A stretch of DNA of 64,000 nt from Arthrobacter sp. 31Y (GTDB taxonomy: Bacteria; Actinomycetota; Actinomycetes; Actinomycetales; Micrococcaceae). The translations under genes and the position numbers were made by a program. Location of the stretch: contig NZ_JAFW01000001.1 of the NCBI RefSeq assembly GCF_000526335.1, positions 496,001-560,000 of the forward strand, given 5' to 3'. Numbering within the stretch: the first letter of the stretch is position 1; each line of letters opens with the position of its first letter. The notes beneath the pieces were generated by a model, which saw only the letters and a program-made list of their open reading frames with translations, ran no database searches and had not been told where the DNA came from. This document shows, piece by piece, positions 58,805-64,000 of the stretch.

Positions 58805-59965
58805 ATGGCAGCAGCCATGAACACAGGCAGGCACCCTTCGCAACGGCGCGGGCACTTGGTGCCTTCCCGTGCATTGACCCTGCTGCTCGCCCTGACGGTT
58901 GTCCTGACCGGATGCACCGGCAGTCGGTCGTCGCCCGGCACCGCGGCAACACCTGAGACATCAACGAGCCAGGGAACCGCACCCGCGACGCCTGCGTCGC
59001 CGCAGATTCCGGAAGTCGCCCGGAAGCTCGACGCCGGACTGCAGCTGCCGTGGTCGGTGGTGTTCCTGCCGGACGGCACAGCTGTGGTGTCCGAGCGCGA
59101 CTCCGCCCAAGTCAAGAGCATCCGAAACGGCCAAACCACCACCGTAGGCGAGGTTCCCGGCGTCGACCCCGGTGGAGAAGGCGGGCTCCTGGGCTTGGCC
59201 CTCTCGCCCGGCTTCGCAACCGACCGCTGGCTGTACGCATACTTCACCGCCCCGGACGATAACCGGATTGCACGCATGAAAATCACCGAAGATACGGGTG
59301 GCGCGCTGGCCTTGGGCGAGGCTGAGGTGATCTTCTCCGGAATGCCCAAAGCCTCGACGCACAACGGCGGCCGGATCCGGTTCGGCCCGGATGGGTTCCT
59401 CTATGTAGGCACCGGAGACTCCCAGCGCCGGGAACAGCCGCAGGATACAAATGCGCTGGGAGGCAAGATCCTTCGACTCACCCCGGAAGGGCGTCCGGCT
59501 CCGGGAAATCCGTTCGGCAACAATCCCGTTTACAGCTACGGTCATCGGAACGTGCAGGGCCTTGCCTGGGACAGTGACGGACGACTCTGGGCCAGCGAGT
59601 TCGGACCGGACGTCGACGACGAATTGAACCTGATCACCCCGGGAGGCAATTACGGTTGGCCCACGGTGACCGGCGCGCCAGGACGCAGCGGCCTGATCGA
59701 CGCGAAGGTCGTCTGGCCCTCGACGTCGGACGCCTCACCCAGCGGGCTCGAAATTGTGGATGGCGTTGCTTATACGGGGGCGCTTCGCGGCCAACGCCTG
59801 TGGGCGGTTCCGCTCGAAGGAGAGAGCGCAGGCTCCCCTGTGGCGTACTTCACAGGACAATATGGGCGCCTGAGAGATGTGGCCCGCGCTCCCGACGGCT
59901 CACTTTGGGTCATCAGCAACAACAGAAACCCTGATTTTGCGCTGATTCTGAGGGTTACGCCGTGA
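58805..59965 (+). CDS. PQQ-dependent sugar (sorbosone/glucose) dehydrogenase lipoprotein
   Basis: 386 residues. Lipobox LTGC with Cys37, a Thr/Pro/Ser linker to about residue 65, and a six-bladed GSDH propeller: LQLPWSVVFLPDGTAVVSERD, GEGGLLGLALSPGF, RIRFGPDGFLYVGTGDSQ, GHRNVQGLAWDSDGRLWASEFG and NYGWPTVTG. The GHRN and NYGWP segments hold the catalytic His and PQQ/Ca-binding residues of the family. Activity with PQQ is inferred. It is followed by the tRNA-Lys pair. Confidence 0.92.
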   Translation: MAAAMNTGRHPSQRRGHLVPSRALTLLLALTVVLTGCTGSRSSPGTAATPETSTSQGTAPATPASPQIPEVARKLDAGLQLPWSVVFLPDGTAVVSERDSAQVKSIRNGQTTTVGEVPGVDPGGEGGLLGLALSPGFATDRWLYAYFTAPDDNRIARMKITEDTGGALALGEAEVIFSGMPKASTHNGGRIRFGPDGFLYVGTGDSQRREQPQDTNALGGKILRLTPEGRPAPGNPFGNNPVYSYGHRNVQGLAWDSDGRLWASEFGPDVDDELNLITPGGNYGWPTVTGAPGRSGLIDAKVVWPSTSDASPSGLEIVDGVAYTGALRGQRLWAVPLEGESAGSPVAYFTGQYGRLRDVARAPDGSLWVISNNRNPDFALILRVTP

Positions 59966-59989
59966 AGCCAGAGGCGAAGAGCTGCGGAT

Positions 59990-60018
59990 TTCACACTTCG
60001 GCGGAAGTCGTGTAGAGT
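59990..60018 (+). promoter_or_regulatory. Promoter of the first tRNA-Lys
   Basis: TTCACA (59990-59995), 17-nt spacer, TAGAGT (60013-60018) with TG upstream of the -10 box. The same TGTAGAGTTA string is at 60283-60292 before the second tRNA-Lys. Confidence 0.6.
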
Positions 60019-60082
60019 TACATGTCGTTGCGGAGATCGCCGGGGAAATAAAAGCTCCCCAGTGAGATTGAAATCAACAGCT

Positions 60083-60158
60083 GCACCTCTAGCTCAACTG
60101 GCAGAGCAATTGACTCTTAATCAATGGGTTCCGGGTTCGAGTCCCGGGGGGTGCACCA
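60083..60158 (+). tRNA. tRNA-Lys (anticodon CTT), copy 1
   Basis: 76 nt with encoded CCA. Acceptor GCACCTC pairs with GGGGTGC, the anticodon loop in TTGACTCTTAATCAA gives CTT for AAG codons, and the T arm is CCGGGTTCGAGTCCCGG. Identical to the copy at 60353. Confidence 0.97.
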
Positions 60159-60162
60159 AGGA

Positions 60163-60197
60163 AAAGGCCTTGGAGTGAATATCACTCCAAGGCCTTT
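60163..60197 (+). terminator. Terminator after tRNA-Lys copy 1
   Basis: AAAGGCCTTGGAGTG (60163-60177) pairs with CACTCCAAGGCCTTT (60183-60197), a perfect 15-bp stem followed by CTTGTTGTT. Confidence 0.85.
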
Positions 60198-60282
60198 CTT
60201 GTTGTTAAATGCCGCTTTAGAGGGCAACAACATGGCGTTCATCACGCATGACCCTTCATGGTCGGTGACCATAAAAAAGTGG

Positions 60283-60292
60283 TGTAGAGTTA
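60283..60292 (+). promoter_or_regulatory. -10 region of the second tRNA-Lys promoter
   Basis: TGTAGAGTTA, identical to the extended -10 region of copy 1; the -35 region is weaker (around TCGGTGACC at 60262-60270). Confidence 0.5.
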
Positions 60293-60352
60293 TTTGTCGT
60301 TGCTGAGGTCAACGGGGAATGCGAATTCCTCGAATAGGCCAAAACAATAGCT

Positions 60353-60428
60353 GCACCTCTAGCTCAACTGGCAGAGCAATTGACTCTTAATCAATGGGTT
60401 CCGGGTTCGAGTCCCGGGGGGTGCACCA
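60353..60428 (+). tRNA. tRNA-Lys (anticodon CTT), copy 2
   Basis: 76 nt, base-identical to copy 1 including CCA, with its own promoter-like box and terminator, so the two are independent transcription units. Confidence 0.97.
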
Positions 60429-60433
60429 CAAAG

Positions 60434-60473
60434 CTAAAGGCTCCGGATCGTATCTACGATCCGGAGCCTTTAG
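60434..60473 (+). terminator. Terminator after tRNA-Lys copy 2
   Basis: A perfect 19-bp stem (60434-60452 with 60455-60473) around TCT, followed by TGTTTCG. It can also serve the convergent MarR gene. Confidence 0.82.
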
Positions 60474-60520
60474 TGTTTCGAGCCGGGGCTCCCGAAGGAA
60501 CCCCGGCCACGGGCTAAGGG

Positions 60521-60982
60521 TCAGACCTGGGGCGAGTCGGTGTCGATCTGATGGGCTTCCGGCTCAGGCAACCCGGCCAGGCCCCGGACAACAATCCGAA
60601 GTTCCTCGCGCAGCCGGACGGTATCCACGGCAACCGGAGACAAAACATCCTGTTCAAGCTTTACTGCTTCAGCAAGAGCTTCAATGCCGGCGTCCGTAAG
60701 GGTCACCACGTGACTTCGGCGGTCCGAATCACTGCGTTGCCGGGTGACGTGCCCGTGCAGCTCAAGCCTTGCGAGAGTGGTACCCATCGTCTGGGCCTTG
60801 ACCCGCGCAACTTCGGCCAAAGCCGCCTGGGTGATGGCACCCTTGGCAGCCAACACTTGCATGGCAATGACACCGGCGTGGGTAAGACCGATGGACTTCA
60901 ATTTTTCGTTCCACGAGATTTCCACCAAGCGCGCGGCTGTCGAAAGCAAACGGGTGGTGGGCCATCTCTCCATATCTGGCAT
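60521..60982 (-). CDS. MarR-family transcriptional regulator
   Basis: 153 residues. Winged-helix core: LTHAGVIAMQVLAAKGAITQAALAEVARVKAQTMGTTLARLELHGHVTRQRSDSDRRSHVVTLT, where DSDRRSHVV is the wing signature. It has no cysteine, so it is not an OhrR-type thiol sensor. TATACT on the minus strand (60994-60989) ends 6 nt before the ATG, indicating a leaderless mRNA. Divergent from bcp, so it may regulate it. Confidence 0.9.
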   Translation of the reverse strand: MPDMERWPTTRLLSTAARLVEISWNEKLKSIGLTHAGVIAMQVLAAKGAITQAALAEVARVKAQTMGTTLARLELHGHVTRQRSDSDRRSHVVTLTDAGIEALAEAVKLEQDVLSPVAVDTVRLREELRIVVRGLAGLPEPEAHQIDTDSPQV

Positions 60983-61066
60983 GCCGACAGTATATGCGTC
61001 GAAGGGGTGCGGGCGCGGCTTCTCCTACTAAACTGGAAAACCGCGAACACTGGCAAGGAGAACATT

Positions 61067-61540
61067 TTGGCTGAACGACTTATCCCGGGAGACGTCGCCC
61101 CGGACTTCACACTTCAGGATGAAACCGGCAAAAGCGTGAGCTTGTCGGACCTCCGCAAACGTAAAACCATCGTCTATTTCTACCCCGCTGCTTCCACGCC
61201 CGGCTGCACCAAGGAAGCATGCGATTTCCGCGACACACTGGGATCCCTGCAGGCCGCAGGATACGACGTTGTGGGCGTCTCCCCGGATCCCGTCAAGGCT
61301 CTTGCCAAGTTCGCCGAAGAGGAAAACCTGACCTTCCGGCTGCTCTCGGACGAGGACCATGCCGTAGCCGAGGCATACGGGGCCTGGGGCGAGAAGAAAA
61401 ACTACGGGCGCAGCTACATGGGACTGATCAGATCCACGATTGTGGTTGATCCCGATGGAAAGGTTTCCCTGGCCCAATACAACGTGCGCGCCACCGGGCA
61501 CGTGGCCAAGCTCCGTCGCGATCTCAAGCTGGACAAGTAA
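61067..61540 (+). CDS. bcp: Thioredoxin-dependent peroxiredoxin (Bcp/PrxQ)
   Basis: Reduces hydroperoxides using thioredoxin. 157 residues from TTG 61067 with AAGGAG upstream. Peroxidatic Cys47 and resolving Cys52 in TPGCTKEACDF, PVKALAKFAEEENLTFRLLSD, and AYGAWGEKKNYGRSYMGLIRST are standard for the atypical 2-Cys BCP group. Longer in-frame readings overlap the MarR gene on the other strand and are not protein-like. Confidence 0.95.
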   Translation: MAERLIPGDVAPDFTLQDETGKSVSLSDLRKRKTIVYFYPAASTPGCTKEACDFRDTLGSLQAAGYDVVGVSPDPVKALAKFAEEENLTFRLLSDEDHAVAEAYGAWGEKKNYGRSYMGLIRSTIVVDPDGKVSLAQYNVRATGHVAKLRRDLKLDK

Positions 61541-61603
61541 CGGGTACACTGGAGGCCGGTATATGGCAGTGACCGTCCCCTCAGGCGGTCGGATTGCCTG
61601 CCA

Positions 61604-61685
61604 GCGCGAGTGGTGAAATTGGCAGACACGCAGGATTTAGGTTCCTGTGCCTTCGGGCGTGGGGGTTCAAGTCCCCCCTTGCGCA
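61604..61685 (+). tRNA. tRNA-Leu (anticodon TAG)
   Basis: 82 nt class II tRNA with a long variable arm (GTGCCTTCGGGCGT). Acceptor GCGCGAG pairs with CTTGCGC, the anticodon stem-loop CAGGA-TTTAGGT-TCCTG gives TAG for CUA-type codons, and the T arm is GGGGGTTCAAGTCCCCC. CCA is not encoded. Confidence 0.96.
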
Positions 61686-61695
61686 CAGTTATATG

Positions 61696-61725
61696 AATAC
61701 CCCCGGCTGCAGTGCCGGGGGTATT
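61696..61725 (+). terminator. Terminator after tRNA-Leu
   Basis: AATACCCCCGGC (61696-61707) pairs perfectly with GCCGGGGGTATT (61714-61725), followed by TCTGTCC. Confidence 0.8.
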
Positions 61726-61853
61726 TCTGTCCTCAAGCAGCCGGGGGCCTCCTGAAATTGCGCTGGGAAGGGCACTCAGGACGTTCAACTAGACTGGAAT
61801 GCGGTCTGGCCGAAGCCGGCCACAGCACTTCCAACCGGCTTGAGGGGACACGA

Positions 61854-63521
61854 GTGGCAAGCAGCAAAATGCGGCGCCTGGGCATGCAGTTCGGAGCAGC
61901 CGTACTGGCTTTGGGGCTGGCAGGGTGCACCGGAACCCCCGGCCCGGCACCGTCGTCGTCCGCCGGCAGCTCCCCCGTTGTTGAACCGACGGCAACCTTC
62001 AATTTCGGCACAGCTTCCATGCCCTTGGGCCTGGATCCTGCCATGACCGCGGATTCCGAGTCCTACCGTGTCACCCGCCAGGTCCTTGAAGGCCTCGTGG
62101 GAGTGGACGGCGAAACAGGGCAAACGACTCCCCTCCTCGCCACGGAGTGGAAAGACAGCAACAACGGGCTGAGCTATGACTTCACGCTCCGCTCCGGCGT
62201 GACCTTTCACGACGGCACTGCCCTGGATGCAACCGCAGTATGCGCCAACTTCAACCGCTGGTTCACGTTTCCCGAGGACCTCCGGAATCAGGCACCCGGC
62301 ATTTCGTTCCAAAGTGTCTTCAAGGCTTACGCGGACCAACCAGTGTTCTCCATTTTCAAAGACTGCAAGGTGGTCTCGGCCAGCGACGTCCAAATCAACC
62401 TGACACGCCCGTTCACCGGATTCCTTCAGGCGTTGACTCTGCCGGCCTTCGCAATATCTTCCCCGGCGGCTTTGGAGGCACAGAAAGCCAATGTCCTTAA
62501 CCAGGTACGGAACGGCCAGGCCATGTCCACCTACGCCGAACATCCTGTGGGCACTGGGCCGTACGAATTCACCGGATGGGACGAGACGAAGCTCACCCTG
62601 TCCAGCTACAAGAGCTACTGGGGCAACCGGGGCCAGATAGCAACCATCAACTTCATTCCCTACGATCGGGCGGAAACACGCCAGCAGGCCCTTCTGGACG
62701 GCAAGATCGACGCCTACGACCTAGTGACCTCGGGGACCTTTGATCAATTGGTCAAAAAGGGTGTCCAGATCATCCAGCGCGACCCCTTCTCGGTGATGTA
62801 TTTGGGAATCAACCAGGCTGTTGCTCCACTGGAAAAGCCCGAAGTGCGCCAAGCGATCGAGATGGCGATCGACAAGGAGACGTTGATCCGCAAATTCTTC
62901 ATCGACAACACGGCGCAGGCTTCACAGTTCGTACCGCCCAAACTCAGCGGCTTCAACAACAATGCACCCTCCCTGGGCTACAACCCGGAGAAAGCAAAGG
63001 AGCTTTTGAAGAAGGCCGGCTACAAGGGTGAAGAGCTGAAGTTCTACTATCCACTCAACGCCACGAGGGCCTACATGCCCACCCCGGAAAAGATCTACGC
63101 CGAGCTCAGCCGCCAGCTCGTCGCCGTAGGCTTCAACATCAAGCCGGTTCCCATCGACTGGGAAGACGGCTACCTCCAAAGAGTCCAGTCGGCCGGGGAC
63201 CGGGGCCTGCACCTGCTCGGCTGGAACGGCTCCTACGCGGATGCAGACAACTTCCTGGGACCCCTCTTCGGCGAAACCCGCGCCGAGTTCGGATACGCCG
63301 ATTCGGAAGTGTTCCACAAGATAGAACGCGCCCGGGCCATGCCCGACGGCGATGACCGCAATGCCCAGTACCAGGCCATCAACGCTGAGATCGCGGCGTC
63401 GGTACCGGCTGTGCCCATCGCCTTCCCCATCTCGGCGCTGGCTCTGTCCAACAAGGTGGAAAGCTACCCGGCGTCCCCGGTCCTCAACGAAGTTTTCACA
63501 AACGTCCGCCTAAAGCCTTGA
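61854..63521 (+). CDS. ABC transporter substrate-binding lipoprotein (peptide/opine type)
   Basis: 555 residues from GTG 61854 with GAGGGG upstream. Lipobox LAGC with Cys25; SBP_bac_5 fold: FNFGTASMPLGLDPAMTADSESYRVTRQVLEGLVG, SYDFTLRSGVTFHDG, GTGPYEFTGWD, YLGINQAVAPLEKPEVRQAIEMAIDKETL. Family members bind di/oligopeptides, nickel or opines for uptake. No permease or ATPase genes are adjacent, so the cognate transporter must be elsewhere. Starts with an alternative ATG at residue 6. Confidence 0.93.
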   Translation: MASSKMRRLGMQFGAAVLALGLAGCTGTPGPAPSSSAGSSPVVEPTATFNFGTASMPLGLDPAMTADSESYRVTRQVLEGLVGVDGETGQTTPLLATEWKDSNNGLSYDFTLRSGVTFHDGTALDATAVCANFNRWFTFPEDLRNQAPGISFQSVFKAYADQPVFSIFKDCKVVSASDVQINLTRPFTGFLQALTLPAFAISSPAALEAQKANVLNQVRNGQAMSTYAEHPVGTGPYEFTGWDETKLTLSSYKSYWGNRGQIATINFIPYDRAETRQQALLDGKIDAYDLVTSGTFDQLVKKGVQIIQRDPFSVMYLGINQAVAPLEKPEVRQAIEMAIDKETLIRKFFIDNTAQASQFVPPKLSGFNNNAPSLGYNPEKAKELLKKAGYKGEELKFYYPLNATRAYMPTPEKIYAELSRQLVAVGFNIKPVPIDWEDGYLQRVQSAGDRGLHLLGWNGSYADADNFLGPLFGETRAEFGYADSEVFHKIERARAMPDGDDRNAQYQAINAEIAASVPAVPIAFPISALALSNKVESYPASPVLNEVFTNVRLKP

Positions 63522-63600
63522 CGATTCCCCGCAATTTCAGTATTGAGTCTGCGCGGGGATATTCTGTGACAGCCAGTGCCGCCGCTAACGGAGATTGATC

Positions 63601-64000
63601 GTGACCTTCATTTCCAAGACTCAACATGCCGACGTCGTCCTTATTGGCGGTGGAATCATGAGTGCCACCCTTGGTGCGTTCATCAAGCAACTTGAACCCA
63701 CCTGGACCATCTCCCTGTTCGAACGACTCGACGAAGCAGGGCTCGAAAGTTCCGGACCCTGGAACAACGCCGGCACGGGCCATGCTGCGCTGTGTGAGCT
63801 TAACTACTCCCCCGCAGCAAAAGACGGTTCCGTGGACCCGTCCAAGGCCCTGCACATCAACGAGCAGTTCCAGCTGTCCCGCCAGTTCTGGTCCCACCTT
63901 GTGGACAGCAAAGTCATTGGGTCTCCCAAAGGGTTCATCAACACAGTTCCGCACATGAGCTTCGTCATTGGCGATGACCACGCGAACTTCCTCAAGAACC
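63601..64000 (+). CDS. mqo: Malate:quinone oxidoreductase (5' part)
   Basis: First 133 codons, continuing past the window. FAD-binding [20 protein letters not shown] follows a GTG start, then [34 protein letters not shown] and [30 protein letters not shown], the Mqo N-terminal signatures. A peripheral membrane FAD enzyme that oxidises malate and passes electrons to menaquinone. GGAGAT precedes the start. Confidence 0.96.
   Translation, partial: MTFISKTQHADVVLIGGGIMSATLGAFIKQLEPTWTISLFERLDEAGLESSGPWNNAGTGHAALCELNYSPAAKDGSVDPSKALHINEQFQLSRQFWSHLVDSKVIGSPKGFINTVPHMSFVIGDDHANFLKN

Noticed and set aside
60163..60473. Insertion element around the tRNA-Lys copies
   Set aside because: The palindromes are ordinary terminators with different sequences, and no transposase or target duplication is present.

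Overview
The window reads as a chromosomal segment of a high-GC Gram-positive actinobacterium, most likely in the Arthrobacter/Paenarthrobacter part of the Micrococcaceae. This is inferred from the gene order coaD-yceD-rpmF-rnc-mutM...smc and leuCD-murA-plsC-gpsA-ddl-thiL-recG-rsmD, from the divergent leuC / IclR-type regulator pair, from GTG and TTG starts, and from promoters whose -10 box lies only about 6 nt before the start codon. There is no insertion sequence, prophage, CRISPR-Cas locus or rRNA operon. Most of the window is core chromosome with a few accessory islands.

Layout: 1-359 is the 5' end of smc. 360-8918 is an accessory block between smc and mutM: a 1639-residue secreted DUF4082 protein, a propeller protein, an MFS carrier and a small anchored protein. 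8919-14750 carries mutM, rnc, rpmF, yceD, coaD, an aminotransferase, a spermidine-synthase-fold methyltransferase and rsmD. 14769-26452 is a leftward run: recG, a DAK-phosphatase protein, thiL, (DUF3515 on the + strand), ddl, gpsA, plsC, murA, leuD and leuC. At 26576 an IclR regulator faces leuC across a palindrome. 27860-31278 encodes two overlapping dynamin-like membrane GTPases. tRNA-Glu, tRNA-Gln, a HAD phosphatase, gltX, an FAH-fold enzyme, an MBL-fold hydrolase, ilvE and leuB follow. 38450-43730 is a two-component system plus ABC exporter operon. Then come metG with a second ABC/FtsX pair, serA, ilvC, ilvN and ilvB with a leader peptide and attenuator, ilvD and a LysR regulator. The right end holds an acidic anchored protein, a PQQ-type sugar dehydrogenase lipoprotein, two identical tRNA-Lys genes, a MarR regulator facing bcp, tRNA-Leu, a peptide-type ABC binding protein and the start of mqo.

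Functionally, the window concentrates branched-chain amino-acid synthesis (ilvBN, ilvC, ilvD, ilvE, leuB, leuCD) with serine entry (serA). Its regulatory sequences include a valine-rich attenuator upstream of ilvB, an 11-bp inverted repeat upstream of that leader, a TCTCA-N5-TGAGA palindrome between leuC and its probable regulator, and a TGTGA-N6-TCACA site upstream of serA. The least explained structures are a family of GGGAWGTGAGAGAGCG-like repeats, forming a strict 32-nt-period array at 35806-35969 and a perfect 20-bp hairpin at 43758-43808; the large DUF4082 protein; the paired GTPases; and a motif shared by the two promoters of the two-component/ABC locus.
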